64,000 bases of DNA from contig NZ_CP043930.1 of the NCBI RefSeq assembly GCF_009720525.1, positions 4,248,501 through 4,312,500 on the forward strand, written 5' to 3'. Source of the stretch: Gimesia benthica. GTDB taxonomy: Bacteria > Planctomycetota > Planctomycetia > Planctomycetales > Planctomycetaceae. Positions 20,986-31,300 of the stretch are shown here, piece by piece. The notes under the pieces are model-generated. The model did not search any database. It saw nothing but the letters and a program-made list of their open reading frames with translations, and was not told the DNA's origin. Positions within the stretch are counted from its first letter, which is position 1. Every line of letters starts with the position of its first letter. Both the position numbers and the translations under genes were made by a program.

Positions 20986-21365
20986 GTTGCCTGGGGTTCC
21001 TCTGTTTTTCTCTGGAATTCTGGAACGACTCTCAAACGTGCCCCGAATGAGGCTGGGGCACGTCTCAATCATTGCCTTGAAGACGTAAGTTGATTGTGGC
21101 AGGGGAAAACAGCAATCGACGTCAGTTCAGAGGGAGGTCCGGATACACGTGAGAAGTATAGCCGAGCAGGCAGGGGGGATGCAATCATCAGCACGGCAAT
21201 TCAGGCTCCCGAACCCGGCATTTCAGGTATGAGAGCGTTCTCAGAAGAACTTTGCAGAAAATCAGTACCGGTCCGGGAAAGAACCTTGGCGCCCTGTCTG
21301 ATTTGGGACAGGATGAAATATCGATTCGCTTACCTGCCTCCCCGATTCAACCCCGAGGTCATGAT
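20986..21365. other. Divergent intergenic region
   Basis: These 380 bases lie between the ROK kinase and sulfatase genes. I see no supported gene; a 130-codon open frame here overlaps the sulfatase in another frame and has no family pattern. A short hairpin CCTGTC/GACAGG lies at 21293-21312. The sulfatase start is preceded by GAGG at 21355-21358. Confidence 0.55.
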
Positions 21366-22841
21366 ATGCTACGCCGCTTTGTCTGCTCCGCTTTGCTCCT
21401 GCTTTGTGGATTCTGTTTCTCCAGTACCCTTGTCAGCCTGCACGCCGCTGAAAAAGCAGCGCGGCCGAATATCGTACTCTGCATGACTGACGACCAGGGC
21501 TGGGGCGAAACTTCCTTTAACGGACACCCTGTAATCAAGACGCCGCACCTGGATGATATGGCTGCCTCTGGTCTGCGGCTGGACCGCTTTTATGCAGCAG
21601 CGCCCGTCTGTTCGCCTACTCGAGGCAGTTTTTTGACCGGACGACACCCGAACCGCTTCGCCTGCTTCAGCTGGGGACATACCTTACGTCCGCAGGAAGT
21701 CACAGTCGCTGAGGCGGTCAAGTCAGCCGGTTACACAACCGGCCACTTCGGGAAATGGCACCTCGGTTCGGTGCAGGCTAACAGTCCTGTCTCTCCGGGG
21801 AACAGCGGCTTTGACAAATGGGTTTCGAGTCCAAACTTCTATGAAAACGATCCTTACATGAGCCATAACGGAATGGTCGAGCAGCTCAAGGGAGAAAGTT
21901 CCCGCGTCACCGTCGATGCGGCGCTCGACTTCATGAAGGGGGCTCAGAAAAAAGAACAGCCCTTCCTGGCGGTCATCTGGTTTGGTAATCCGCATCTGCC
22001 CCACGAGGCGGTGGACGAACTCAAAGCCCTGTATCCCAATCAGGATCCTGCTTTCCAGAACTATTTTGGTGAAATCAGCGGCGTCGACCGCGCGATGGGA
22101 CATCTCAGAAGGCAGCTCCGCGATCTGGGACTCGCGGAAAATACACTGCTCTGGTTCACCAGTGATAACGGTCCCCGACCTCCCCAGTTCAAAAAAGACG
22201 GCCCCCGCTCTCAGGCGACCGGCGGTCTGGCCGGTTATAAAGGGAACCTCTGGGAAGGGGGCATTCGCGTGCCGTCCCTGATCGAGTGGCCAGCGGTTAT
22301 TAAGAAACCGGAAACTTCAGACATGCCCTGCGGCACCATCGACATCTATCCGACAGTGCTTGCTGTGACCGGTGCGAAGGTCTCACATCAGCCCACGCTG
22401 GATGGCGAAAGCCTGCTGCCCCTCATCGAAGGACACAAAATGTCCCGCAACAAACCGATGGGTTTCTGGACCTATCCCACGAAGGGGCATCCTAAACGCA
22501 GCACGGATATTCTACTGGCGCTGCAGAAACAGCAGTCTCCCGGAAAACCCAATCCACCCGGACCGGTTCCCGATGCCGATGCAGGCAGCCTGAAAGCACA
22601 GTATTCCCAGGAAGAACTCCCGGGTTCCGCTGCACTGATCGACGGCGATTTTAAAGTCCTGAAAATGGAAAACAAAAAGGGAACGCCGAAATTCACCCTG
22701 TATAACCTCAAACAGGATCCGTCCGAACAGCATGATCTGTCGAAACAGGATCCACAGCGGTTCAAGAAGATGAAAGCCGCCCTGGAAGGCTGGCAGCATT
22801 CGGTGGTCGATAGCCTGAATGGCAAAGATTACGCCGATTGA
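21366..22841 (+). CDS. Exported sulfatase (formylglycine type)
   Basis: Hydrolyses sulfate esters, probably on algal or other sulfated polysaccharides, outside the cytoplasm. The first 28 residues form a signal peptide (RRFVCSALLLLCGFCF, cleavage near LHAAEK). The metal-binding start is RPNIVLCMTDDQGWGE. The formylglycine motif is CSPTR (Cys near residue 82), which requires a maturing enzyme not in the window. Further family blocks are GKWHLG and FTSDNGPRPPQF. The length is 491 residues. The start at 21366 has GAGG upstream and places the signal peptide first, whereas the longer frame would bury it. Sulfatases are greatly expanded in marine planctomycetes. Confidence 0.93.
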   Translation: MLRRFVCSALLLLCGFCFSSTLVSLHAAEKAARPNIVLCMTDDQGWGETSFNGHPVIKTPHLDDMAASGLRLDRFYAAAPVCSPTRGSFLTGRHPNRFACFSWGHTLRPQEVTVAEAVKSAGYTTGHFGKWHLGSVQANSPVSPGNSGFDKWVSSPNFYENDPYMSHNGMVEQLKGESSRVTVDAALDFMKGAQKKEQPFLAVIWFGNPHLPHEAVDELKALYPNQDPAFQNYFGEISGVDRAMGHLRRQLRDLGLAENTLLWFTSDNGPRPPQFKKDGPRSQATGGLAGYKGNLWEGGIRVPSLIEWPAVIKKPETSDMPCGTIDIYPTVLAVTGAKVSHQPTLDGESLLPLIEGHKMSRNKPMGFWTYPTKGHPKRSTDILLALQKQQSPGKPNPPGPVPDADAGSLKAQYSQEELPGSAALIDGDFKVLKMENKKGTPKFTLYNLKQDPSEQHDLSKQDPQRFKKMKAALEGWQHSVVDSLNGKDYAD

Positions 22842-23041
22842 GTTGCGTCACCTTGCGGAGGAAACGCTGAAAATTCCGACTCCCAGCCGCCGTGCGATTG
22901 CATTTGGTATGCTGGGTTGACCATAATCGATTTTATAAACATTCATAAGGAAATCGAAGGCGGCACCGTCTGTGCAGACGCAGTCGCTTTACCTGCCTGT
23001 TTCCGTATCAGCTTACCTGTCATCCACGATAGAGGAACATT

Positions 23042-24724
23042 ATGAACTCTGGACTTTTTAAACGTCTTTTCTGTCAGGCCTGTTGCGCTCTGCTGCTGTT
23101 GACAGTTGCCCTGGGCAGCTCCGTCTCCGCTGAAGATGCCAAGAAGGTACTCAAAGCCGGGATTATCGGCCTGGATACCTCGCATGCGATTGCCTTCACC
23201 AAGATGCTGAATACTGGCAACCCGGAAGGGGATCTGGCCGGCTGTCGGATCGTCGCCGCTTATCCCAAGGGAAGCCCGGACATTGAATCCAGTGTCTCTC
23301 GCGTTCCCGGCTACACGAAGCAGGTGAAAGAAATGGGCGTGGAAATCGTCGATTCCATTCCCGCACTGCTGGAGAAAGTCGATGTGGTCTTCCTCGAAAC
23401 AAACGATGGTCGTCCGCACCTTGAACAGGCGCTGCCAGTTCTCCAGTCAGGCAAGCCGGTCTTCATCGACAAGCCGATTGCTGCCTCGCTGACCGATGCC
23501 GTCGCTCTGTTCGAACTCTCCAAAAAATACAATACTCCCATGTTCTCATCTTCATCACTGCGGTTTGCCAAGGGCGCACAGCGTCTGCGGAACGGCGAAG
23601 AGGGAAAGATCATGAAGGCCAGCACCCACAGCCCCTGTTCGCTGGAAAGCACTCATCCCGACCTGTACTGGTACGGGATCCACGGTGTCGAAACTCTGTT
23701 TACCGTGATGGGACCTGGTTGTGAGTCTGTCACCCGTACAGTCAGCAATGCTGATCGGGATGAAGTCGCCGGCAAATGGGCCGGTGGTCGTGAAGGGCAT
23801 TTCGCTGGTGTCCGCAAAGGAACCCCTAAAGGTTATGGCGGAACCGCAGTCGGTAAAAACGGTGAAGTCGCCGTGGGTGGTTACGACGGTTACAAGCCGC
23901 TGCTGGTGGAGATCGTGAAGTTCTTCCGTACCGGCAAGGCGCCTGTGAGCCCTGAAGAGACGCTGGAAATCTACGCATTCATGGAAGCTGCTGACGAAAG
24001 TAAACGGCAGGGGGGCAAAGAAGTCACCCTGGCAAGCGTCATGGAAAAAGCTGAGAAGCAGGCTGCGAAGAAGCTGTCCAAGCTCGATGTGGCTGACTCC
24101 GGTGCTTCAGAATCAGATAACGAGCTGACTGCATCTGAAAAAGCAGAAGGCTGGAAACTGCTGTTCAACGGCGAGAACTACAAAGGCTGGATGTGCAGCA
24201 ACGGAAAGAAGATCGCTGCTCCGATTGAAAACGGCGCACTGGTGCCTTACAAGTCGGGTGGTTACCTGATCGTCTACAACAAAGAATTTGGTGATTTCAA
24301 ATTCAAGTGTGATGTCAAAATGCCTGAAGAGTGCAACTCCGGAATCTTTTTCCGCGTGGGTGATCTGAAGAATCCCGTGCAGACCGGCTTCGAAGCGCAG
24401 GTCTTAAGTGGCGACGGCACCGGCATGCACGATTTCGGGGCGATCTATGACCTCGTTGCTCCTGCAAAGAATCTGGCCAGTGCACCTGGCGAATGGACTC
24501 ATTTTGAGATTACCTGTAAAGGACCGCACATCAGCGTCGCCGTGAATGGAGAAGTGGTTGCCAAGCTGAATGCAGATGAATGGACTGAGCCAGGCAAGCG
24601 TCTGGATGGTTCTGCGCACAAGTTCAAGGCGGCCGTCAAAGACTTCCCGCGGAAAGGTTATATCGGTTTTCAGGACCACGGACACAAAGTCTGGTATAAG
24701 AATGTAAAGTTGCTGGAACTGTAA
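23042..24724 (+). CDS. Exported Gfo/Idh/MocA-like oxidoreductase fused to a DUF1080 domain
   Basis: A 560-residue exported protein. A signal peptide covers residues 1-30 (LFCQACCALLLLTVALG then SVSAED). Residues about 37-165 form a Rossmann-like domain with IIGLDTSHAIAFTKML in place of the usual GxGxxG. Family blocks VDVVFLETNDGRPHLEQ and KPVFIDKPIAASL follow, the latter with the conserved EKP-type Lys as DKP. A dehydrogenase C-terminal domain runs to about residue 345. From about residue 369, GWKLLFNGENYKGWM starts a DUF1080 domain (GH16-like beta-sandwich, often called 3-keto-disaccharide hydrolase). The fusion suggests oxidation and cleavage of sugars in the periplasm by a 3-keto route. 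This is an inference. A strong terminator follows at 24763. Confidence 0.87.
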   Translation: MNSGLFKRLFCQACCALLLLTVALGSSVSAEDAKKVLKAGIIGLDTSHAIAFTKMLNTGNPEGDLAGCRIVAAYPKGSPDIESSVSRVPGYTKQVKEMGVEIVDSIPALLEKVDVVFLETNDGRPHLEQALPVLQSGKPVFIDKPIAASLTDAVALFELSKKYNTPMFSSSSLRFAKGAQRLRNGEEGKIMKASTHSPCSLESTHPDLYWYGIHGVETLFTVMGPGCESVTRTVSNADRDEVAGKWAGGREGHFAGVRKGTPKGYGGTAVGKNGEVAVGGYDGYKPLLVEIVKFFRTGKAPVSPEETLEIYAFMEAADESKRQGGKEVTLASVMEKAEKQAAKKLSKLDVADSGASESDNELTASEKAEGWKLLFNGENYKGWMCSNGKKIAAPIENGALVPYKSGGYLIVYNKEFGDFKFKCDVKMPEECNSGIFFRVGDLKNPVQTGFEAQVLSGDGTGMHDFGAIYDLVAPAKNLASAPGEWTHFEITCKGPHISVAVNGEVVAKLNADEWTEPGKRLDGSAHKFKAAVKDFPRKGYIGFQDHGHKVWYKNVKLLEL

Positions 24725-25191
24725 GCCGAAACTAAACTCTAAACCATCAAAGTAAAATCCCGCCACCTGAGAGCGTGTTGTTCTCAGGTGGTTTTTTTTT
24801 GAGTAATCAAAAGCGTTGAAATCGGATTGAGACATCAGGAAACAGGCTGGGAGATTCTGCTGAAAAGACCTGATGCGCGGTGCAATTGGAGACATAACGC
24901 GTCGGTTCTCAGCATTGAGAATCGCGGAAAGGGTGCTGAATGAACTACGAATCGAGCTTTTCTGATACAGAATGGAAAATGATCCAATTTGTTCCCTGCT
25001 TTCACTACAAAACGGGGGGATCTGTGTAAAATAGCCGCGAATTATTGGGCACTAGAGATCTTGCGCCTATAAAACCAGCAAGCACATTGCAGAAATGCCC
25101 TTAATCGGATTTGTACAGCATTCAGGTGGTGATTGATACCACATCAGGCGAGTCAGTCAGAAACACTCGTTGCATTCAGGTTCATAATTCA
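24725..25191. other. Intergenic region before the nqr cluster
   Basis: These 467 bases contain the terminator of the preceding gene and then the presumed nqr promoter and leader. A possible -10 (TAAAAT at about 25027) has no good -35. An in-frame extension of nqrA back to 25111 is open but not family-like. No other gene is supported. Confidence 0.55.
24763..24800 (+). terminator. Rho-independent terminator after the oxidoreductase-DUF1080 gene
   Basis: A perfect 10-bp stem (CCACCTGAGA at 24763-24772, TCTCAGGTGG at 24782-24791) is followed by nine T (24792-24800). Confidence 0.95.
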
Positions 25192-26538
25192 ATGATTACA
25201 ATTAAAAAAGGGCTGGATCTGCCCATCGCAGGTGAGCCTTCCGCTTTGATCGAAAACGGGCCACAAGTTCGATCAGTTGCTTTAATCGGCCCGGACTACA
25301 TCGGTATGAAACCGACGCTGGCTGTTGAAGTCGGTGATACCGTTAAAAAAGGTCAGTTGCTGTTCAGCGACAAAAAGATCGAAGGCGTCATCTACACCGC
25401 TCCCGCCGCCGGGAAAGTGACTGAAATCAACCGCGGTGCAAAACGCGTTTTTCAATCCCTGGTGATTGAACTCGCCGGCGAAGAAGAGGAGACCTTCACC
25501 TCATACGAAGAAGGTCAGCTCGCCAGTCTGACTCGCGAACAGGTCACCGAGAACCTGCTGCAGTCCGGGCTCTGGACCAGTCTGCGGACCCGTCCTTACA
25601 GCAAAGTGCCTTCACCCGAATCGACACCGCATTCGATTTTTGTGACCGCCATCGACACCAGCCCTCTCGCTCCTCCACCGGAAGTGGTCTTGAGTGAAGA
25701 GCCCCGGGCATTCTCACAGGGTCTGCAGGTCCTGAAGGCATTGACCGAAGGTAAGCTCTATCTCTGTAAAGCACCGGGAACCAATCTGCCAGGCTGCGAT
25801 CTGGATTTTGTGACGGTCGAAGAATTTGGCGGCCCGCACCCCGCAGGTCTGCCTGGCACACACATTCATTACCTCGATCCGGTCAGCGATAAGAAAACCG
25901 TCTGGTACATCAACTACCAGGACGTGATCGCGATTGGCAAACTCTTTAGCACCGGTCAGCTTTACAACGAACGCGTGATTTCCATCGCGGGTCCTGTGGT
26001 TAAGAATCCGAAACTTGTAAAAACCATCATGGGAGCCAGTCTGGTTGACCTGACAGACGGCAACCTCGAAGAAGGCGTTGATCGGGTGATTTCCGGTTCC
26101 GCTCTCGCCGGCCGAAAAGCCGAAGGCCCCTTTGCTTACCTGGGCCGCTATGCATTGCAGGTTACCGCGCTCAAAGAGGGAACACACCGTGACTTCCTGG
26201 GCTGGATGGGCCCCGGATTCAATAAGTTCTCGGTCGTGCCTGTATTTGCTTCTTCCTGGACCGGTAAAGGCAAGAAAGTGCCTTTCACTACATCCACCGA
26301 AGGCAGTAAGCGAGCCATGATTCCTATCGGCACTTATGAAAAAGTGATGCCGCTGGATATCCTGCCGACCTTCCTGTTGCGGGCACTGATTACGGAAGAT
26401 ACCGAACAGGCAAAACTGCTGGGATGCCTGGAACTGGATGAAGAAGATCTGTCGTTGTGCACGTTTGTCTGCCCGGGCAAATACAATTACGGATCACTGC
26501 TGCGAGACAATTTGACCAAAATTGAAATCGAGGGCTGA
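25192..26538 (+). CDS. nqrA: Na+-translocating NADH:quinone reductase subunit A
   Basis: Peripheral cytoplasmic subunit of the sodium-pumping NADH:ubiquinone oxidoreductase, linked to quinone binding. The start [16 protein letters not shown] is the family N-terminus, so the ATG at 25192 was chosen over one 27 codons upstream. Family blocks include [34 protein letters not shown] and [11 protein letters not shown]. The length of 448 residues is typical. It begins the nqrABCDEF-apbE-nqrM cluster. Unlike in most species, 219 bases separate it from nqrB. Confidence 0.97.
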   Translation: MITIKKGLDLPIAGEPSALIENGPQVRSVALIGPDYIGMKPTLAVEVGDTVKKGQLLFSDKKIEGVIYTAPAAGKVTEINRGAKRVFQSLVIELAGEEEETFTSYEEGQLASLTREQVTENLLQSGLWTSLRTRPYSKVPSPESTPHSIFVTAIDTSPLAPPPEVVLSEEPRAFSQGLQVLKALTEGKLYLCKAPGTNLPGCDLDFVTVEEFGGPHPAGLPGTHIHYLDPVSDKKTVWYINYQDVIAIGKLFSTGQLYNERVISIAGPVVKNPKLVKTIMGASLVDLTDGNLEEGVDRVISGSALAGRKAEGPFAYLGRYALQVTALKEGTHRDFLGWMGPGFNKFSVVPVFASSWTGKGKKVPFTTSTEGSKRAMIPIGTYEKVMPLDILPTFLLRALITEDTEQAKLLGCLELDEEDLSLCTFVCPGKYNYGSLLRDNLTKIEIEG

Positions 26539-26640
26539 TACAGTGGTGGCCCGGGAAGGGCTTTGACTGTGAAACTCGCCAAGCCTTCACTGAGTGTGAT
26601 TGTAAGCCGGATAACTCAATTTGTTTTGAAAGATGTCAGC

Positions 26641-26684
26641 CTGACTGATCGCTCTGAAACGTCTTCGTTTCGGCTCGCAGTCAG
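26641..26684 (+). promoter_or_regulatory. Large hairpin in the nqrA-nqrB spacer
   Basis: CTGACTG (26641-26647) pairs with CAGTCAG (26678-26684). Inside, CTGAAACG (26654-26661) pairs with CGTTTCGG (26666-26673) around a TCTT loop, with one G-T pair. There is no U-run, so an intercistronic processing or stability element is more likely than a terminator. Confidence 0.55.
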
Positions 26685-26757
26685 AGACAGTCAAAGTTGC
26701 TGATGGCCCGCCTGAGCCTGATTCAGGGGCTGTCAAACAGGAAAGATAAACCTCGAA

Positions 26758-28002
26758 ATGAAGCCGTTACGAAATCTTCTTGATAAGATGCACCCCCTCT
26801 TCGATAAAGGGGGTAAGTTCGAGAAGCTTTACCCACTTTACGAAGCGCAGGATACCTTCCTGTATACGCCGGGTGAAGTGACCAGTGAAGCCTCTCATGT
26901 GCGCGATTCCATCGACTTGAAGCGCATGATGAGTATGGTCATTGTGGCTCTGTTGCCCTGTGTGTTTATGGCACTTTATAACACCGGGTTCCAGGCCAAT
27001 GCGGCAATGAGCACCATGGGCATCGAATCGGTACCGGGCTGGCGGGGCGCGATCATGTCCTCACTGGGCGTGGTTCCCGATGCGAACAGCCTGCTCTCCA
27101 ACCTGGTGCATGGAGCACTCTACTTCCTGCCCGTTTATATCGTCTGTATGGCGGTAGGGGGGGCCTGGGAAGGTCTGTTCTGTATCGTGCGGCGTCACGA
27201 AATCAATGAAGGCTTCCTGGTGACCGGGATGCTGTTCCCGTTAACGCTGCCTCCCACGATTCCCCTCTGGCAGGTAGCACTGGGCATCAGCTTCGGTGTG
27301 GTCGTCGGTAAGGAAATCTTCGGTGGTACAGGTAAAAATTTCCTTAACCCCGCTTTAACGGCGCGTGCGTTTCTATACTTTGCCTATCCGGCACAGATCG
27401 TGGGTGACACTGTCTGGACCGCCGTTGATGGTTTCAGTGGTGCTACTTCATTAGGGCAGATGGCCACCGCTGCTCCCGAAGTCGGCATGAAAGCAGTCAC
27501 CAACCCTATCTCTGAGGGAGGCCTTGGTATCTCCTGGTCGCAGGCGTTCCTGGGAACCATTCAGGGGTCTATGGGTGAAACTTCAACTCTGGCCTGTCTC
27601 CTGGGAGCGATCTTCCTGATCCTGATCGGCGTCGGTTCCTGGCGCGTGATGGCGGGTGTGCTTGCCGGATCGATGGGCTTAGCGACACTGCTCTGGATGA
27701 TTGGCAGCAATACCAACGCGATGTTCGCCATGCCTCCGCAGTGGCACCTGGTTGTCGGTGGTCTGGCCTTCGGTCTGGTCTTCATGGCGACCGACCCGGT
27801 CTCCGCAGCGATGACCGACACCGGACGCTGGTTATATGGAATTTTGATTGGGGGAATGACAATCCTGATTCGGGTGGTCAATCCTGCGTATCCAGAGGGG
27901 ATCATGCTGGCGATTCTGTTCGGCAACGTCTTCGCTCCTCTGATTGATTATTACGTGGTTCAAGCAAACATTAAAAGAAGGTTGGCGCGAAATGTCGCGT
28001 GA
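26758..28002 (+). CDS. nqrB: Na+-translocating NADH:quinone reductase subunit B
   Basis: Integral membrane subunit carrying covalent FMN and riboflavin and forming part of the sodium path. The N-terminus [20 protein letters not shown] is typical, and about nine to ten hydrophobic segments follow. The covalent flavin site [11 protein letters not shown] carries the SGAT motif whose Thr receives FMN from ApbE. The length of 414 residues matches the family. Its last 11 bases overlap the start of nqrC. Confidence 0.97.
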   Translation: MKPLRNLLDKMHPLFDKGGKFEKLYPLYEAQDTFLYTPGEVTSEASHVRDSIDLKRMMSMVIVALLPCVFMALYNTGFQANAAMSTMGIESVPGWRGAIMSSLGVVPDANSLLSNLVHGALYFLPVYIVCMAVGGAWEGLFCIVRRHEINEGFLVTGMLFPLTLPPTIPLWQVALGISFGVVVGKEIFGGTGKNFLNPALTARAFLYFAYPAQIVGDTVWTAVDGFSGATSLGQMATAAPEVGMKAVTNPISEGGLGISWSQAFLGTIQGSMGETSTLACLLGAIFLILIGVGSWRVMAGVLAGSMGLATLLWMIGSNTNAMFAMPPQWHLVVGGLAFGLVFMATDPVSAAMTDTGRWLYGILIGGMTILIRVVNPAYPEGIMLAILFGNVFAPLIDYYVVQANIKRRLARNVA

Positions 28003-28795
28003 TTCAATAGGTTTCACATTTATCGTATCGGCCACGTTGTGTGTGGTCTGCTCGATTCTGGTTTCCGGGGCTGCGGTCGGATTGCGCAGCAAGCAGGAAC
28101 TGAATAAAGAGATCGAACGTAAAAAGAACATCCTCTCCGTGGCGGGCCTGATCCAACCAGGTGACGACGCGAAGAACGTCATGAAGATTTATGACGAGCG
28201 GGTTGAGGGGATTATCGTTGATCTCGACTCAGGTAAAGTCGTAACCGACGACAAGGAACTGTTCCCCAATCCTGCGGAATACGACCAGAAGGCGGCAATC
28301 GACAATCCCAAACTGAGCTCGGCAATCGAGCCCAGCAAGGACATCGCCGGGATCAAACGTCGCGAAAACTATTCCTGGGTTTACCTGATCAAGGATGAGA
28401 ATGGTCAGCTGACTCAGTATGTTCTGCCCGTCCGCGGCAAAGGTCTCTGGTCAACCATGTGGGGCTTCCTGGCTCTGCAGACCGACCTGACCACCGTGCA
28501 GGGTTTGACCTTCTACGAACAGGGGGAAACACCCGGGCTGGGGGGTGAAGTCGATAACCCCAAGTGGAAGGCACAGTGGAAAGGCAAAGAAGTCTACAAC
28601 AAAGACTTCCAGCCTGATATCGAAGTCATTAAGGGGACCGTCAATCCGGAGTCCCCTAATGCGGAACATGAAGTGGACGGCCTCTCGGGAGCCACCATTA
28701 CCTCTCGCGGCGTAACCCACCTGCTGGATTTCTGGCTGGGTGATCTAGGATTTAAGCCTTATCTCGAACAGGTTCGGGAAAAGGAGGGAAAGTAA
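27992..28795 (+). CDS. nqrC: Na+-translocating NADH:quinone reductase subunit C
   Basis: Membrane-anchored subunit with a periplasmic domain that carries covalent FMN. One membrane segment ([22 protein letters not shown]) is followed by the soluble part with [27 protein letters not shown] and the flavin site [13 protein letters not shown]. The ATG at 27992 gives 267 residues beginning [10 protein letters not shown], the family start, and overlaps the end of nqrB. An earlier in-frame ATG at 27944 would add residues encoded inside nqrB. Confidence 0.97.
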   Translation: MSRDSIGFTFIVSATLCVVCSILVSGAAVGLRSKQELNKEIERKKNILSVAGLIQPGDDAKNVMKIYDERVEGIIVDLDSGKVVTDDKELFPNPAEYDQKAAIDNPKLSSAIEPSKDIAGIKRRENYSWVYLIKDENGQLTQYVLPVRGKGLWSTMWGFLALQTDLTTVQGLTFYEQGETPGLGGEVDNPKWKAQWKGKEVYNKDFQPDIEVIKGTVNPESPNAEHEVDGLSGATITSRGVTHLLDFWLGDLGFKPYLEQVREKEGK

Positions 28796-28796
28796 T

Positions 28797-29420
28797 ATGA
28801 ATTCACGGCAAAAAGAGGTTCTGACCGGACCGATTTTTAATAACAACCCGATTGCGTTGCAGATCCTTGGAATCTGTTCCGCTCTGGCGGTAACAACCAA
28901 GATGGAGACCGCACTCGTGATGAGTATTGCGGTAACCCTGGTGACCGCCTGCTCGAACGCCGCAGTCGCTTCGATCCGTCTGCAGATTCCCGGCAGTATC
29001 CGCATTATTGTGCAGATGACGATCATCGCCTCACTGGTGATTCTGGTCGATCAGTTCCTCAAGGCCTTCGCCTTCGGAATCAGCAAGCAGCTGTCCGTGT
29101 TCGTGGGACTGATTATTACCAACTGTATCGTGATGGGGCGTGCCGAGGGGTTCGCGATGAAAAACGAGCCTGGCATCAGCTTCCTGGACGGTATCGGAAA
29201 CGGACTGGGTTACAGTGCCATTTTGATGCTGGTGGCCTTCTTCCGTGAGTTATTCGGTTCGGGGAGCCTGTTTGGAATCCCTCTGATGAAACTGACCCGG
29301 GAAGGCGGCTGGTACGAAGCCAACGGCCTGATGTTATTACCTCCCAGTGCATTCTTTATTATTGGCTTCGCAATCTGGGCTCTGAGAGTCTGGAAAACCG
29401 ATCAGGTGGAGGAAGCATAA
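28797..29420 (+). CDS. nqrD: Na+-translocating NADH:quinone reductase subunit D
   Basis: Integral membrane subunit of 207 residues with about six membrane segments. Family blocks include [20 protein letters not shown], the half-membrane element [12 protein letters not shown] and [15 protein letters not shown]. The Cys residues in LGICSAL and ITNCIVM lie where those coordinating the shared NqrD/NqrE Fe-S cluster are found. AAGGAGGGAA precedes the start, and the gene follows nqrC with one base between. Confidence 0.97.
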   Translation: MNSRQKEVLTGPIFNNNPIALQILGICSALAVTTKMETALVMSIAVTLVTACSNAAVASIRLQIPGSIRIIVQMTIIASLVILVDQFLKAFAFGISKQLSVFVGLIITNCIVMGRAEGFAMKNEPGISFLDGIGNGLGYSAILMLVAFFRELFGSGSLFGIPLMKLTREGGWYEANGLMLLPPSAFFIIGFAIWALRVWKTDQVEEA

Positions 29421-29421
29421 C

Positions 29422-30033
29422 ATGTTAGAGCATTATCTGAGCCTGTTTATTAAGTGTCTGTTCGTCGAAAACCTGGCACTGGCCTTCTTCCTGGGAATGT
29501 GTACCTTTCTGGCCGTTTCCAAAAATGTGAAGACTGCCTTCGGTCTGGGGATCGCTGTAGTCGTCATTCAGACGATTACCGTTCCCGTCAATAACATCAT
29601 CTATCAGCACCTGTTGAAGAAGGGGGCACTGGCCTGGGCCGGCTATCCCAATGTCGACCTGACCTTCGTCGGTCTGATCTGTTACATCGGCGTGATTGCC
29701 GCGATGGTACAGATCCTGGAAATGACCCTCGACCGGTTCGTTCCGGCTCTCTATAACTCGCTGGGGATCTTCCTGCCACTGATTACCGTGAACTGCGCGA
29801 TTCTGGGGGGAACCCTGTTTATGGTGGAACGCGACTACAACTTCCCCGAAAGTTGCGTCTTCGGTTTCGGTTCCGGTGTCGGCTGGGCACTGGCGATTCT
29901 GGCGCTGGCAGGTGTGCGGGAGAAAATGAAATACAGTGACGTCCCGCCGGGATTACGCGGTCTGGGCATCACCTTTATTACCGTTGGACTGATGGCGATG
30001 GCCTTCATGGCTTTCTCCGGTATCCAGCTCTGA
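29422..30033 (+). CDS. nqrE: Na+-translocating NADH:quinone reductase subunit E
   Basis: Integral membrane subunit of 203 residues, homologous to NqrD in inverted topology. Typical blocks are [29 protein letters not shown], and [13 protein letters not shown] with the conserved Cys. [11 protein letters not shown] follows. It starts one base after nqrD. Confidence 0.97.
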   Translation: MLEHYLSLFIKCLFVENLALAFFLGMCTFLAVSKNVKTAFGLGIAVVVIQTITVPVNNIIYQHLLKKGALAWAGYPNVDLTFVGLICYIGVIAAMVQILEMTLDRFVPALYNSLGIFLPLITVNCAILGGTLFMVERDYNFPESCVFGFGSGVGWALAILALAGVREKMKYSDVPPGLRGLGITFITVGLMAMAFMAFSGIQL

Positions 30034-30076
30034 GACTTAACATTTTCCTAATTTATTGAGCGGTTGAAGTTTAATC

Positions 30077-31300
30077 ATGGGTATAGAAATTCTGTTAGGC
30101 GTGGTGATGTTCACGGGCATTGTGTTGGCCCTGGTCGCCATCATTCTGGTCGCGAAATCAAAACTGGTTGCCTCCGGTAACGTCACAATTACTGTGAACG
30201 AGCAGAAGAAAATCGAAGTTCCCGTGGGCGGGAAGCTGCTGGGCGCCCTCGCCGAGAATCAGATTTTCGTCTCATCTGCCTGTGGTGGTGGGGGAACCTG
30301 TGCTCAATGTGAGGTTCGCGTGCTCCAGGGCGGCGGCGATATCCTGCCGACCGAACGCTCTCACTTTAACAACCGCGAAGTCCGCGAAGGCTGCCGCCTT
30401 TCATGTCAGGTGCCGGTCAAAACCGATATGGACATCGAAGTACCACCCGAAGTCTTCGAAACCAAGAAATGGCAGTGTAAGGTTAAGTCCAACGACAACG
30501 TGGCGACCTTCATTAAAGAGCTCGTTCTGGAACTGCCTGTCGGCGAAGACGTAAACTTCAAGCCGGGTGGATACATTCAGATCGAAGCTCCGCCGCACCA
30601 TATCAAATACAGCGAATTCGACATTCCTGATGAATATAAAGAAGACTGGGACAAGTTCGATCTCTGGCGGTTTGAGTCCAAAGTCGAAGAGCCGGTCATC
30701 CGTGCTTACTCGATGGCCAACTATCCAGGTGAAAAAGGCATCATCATGCTTAACGTGCGTGTGGCTTCACCTCCGCCACGTGCACCGGATGGCACTCCTC
30801 CCGGGAAGATGTCCTCCTACATCTTCAATCTGAAACCGGGTGATGAAGTTACTATCTCCGGTCCTTACGGTGAGTTCTTCATCCAGGAAACCGATGCGGA
30901 AATGATCTACATCGGTGGTGGTGCCGGTATGGCTCCCCTGCGATCTCACATCTACGAGCTCTTCAAAGAACGCAAAACCAACCGGAAGGTCTCTTACTGG
31001 TACGGTGCCCGCAGTATGCGTGAAATGTTCTACGAAGATGAATTCCGGGCGATCGAAGAGGACTTCCCGAACTTCAAGATGCACATCGCGCTTTCAGATC
31101 CGATGCCGGAAGATAATTGGACCGGTCTGCAGGGCTTCATCCACCAGGTGCTGCTGGACGAATACCTGAGTAAGCATCCTGCTCCCGAAGATTGTGAGTA
31201 CTACATCTGTGGTCCGCCAATGATGTTGTCTGCCGTACGTAACATGCTGGATGATCTGGGAGTTGAACCTGAGAACGTCCGGTACGATGACTTCGGTTAA
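30077..31300 (+). CDS. nqrF: Na+-translocating NADH:quinone reductase subunit F
   Basis: Electron-input subunit that oxidises NADH. One N-terminal membrane segment ([21 protein letters not shown]) is followed by a 2Fe-2S ferredoxin domain ([14 protein letters not shown] with the fourth Cys in GCRLSCQV). The FAD-binding motif is [11 protein letters not shown]. The NADH-binding motifs are [12 protein letters not shown] and the C-terminal YYICGPPMM. The length of 407 residues is normal. The apbE gene overlaps its end by 14 bases. Confidence 0.98.
   Translation: MGIEILLGVVMFTGIVLALVAIILVAKSKLVASGNVTITVNEQKKIEVPVGGKLLGALAENQIFVSSACGGGGTCAQCEVRVLQGGGDILPTERSHFNNREVREGCRLSCQVPVKTDMDIEVPPEVFETKKWQCKVKSNDNVATFIKELVLELPVGEDVNFKPGGYIQIEAPPHHIKYSEFDIPDEYKEDWDKFDLWRFESKVEEPVIRAYSMANYPGEKGIIMLNVRVASPPPRAPDGTPPGKMSSYIFNLKPGDEVTISGPYGEFFIQETDAEMIYIGGGAGMAPLRSHIYELFKERKTNRKVSYWYGARSMREMFYEDEFRAIEEDFPNFKMHIALSDPMPEDNWTGLQGFIHQVLLDEYLSKHPAPEDCEYYICGPPMMLSAVRNMLDDLGVEPENVRYDDFG

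Noticed and set aside
21094-21486. 130-codon frame before the sulfatase
   Set aside because: Overlaps the sulfatase start in another frame, lacks a family pattern and has no ribosome binding site.
27992-28002. Frameshift between nqrB and nqrC
   Set aside because: The 11-base overlap leaves both proteins full length with family-typical ends, so it is translational coupling.
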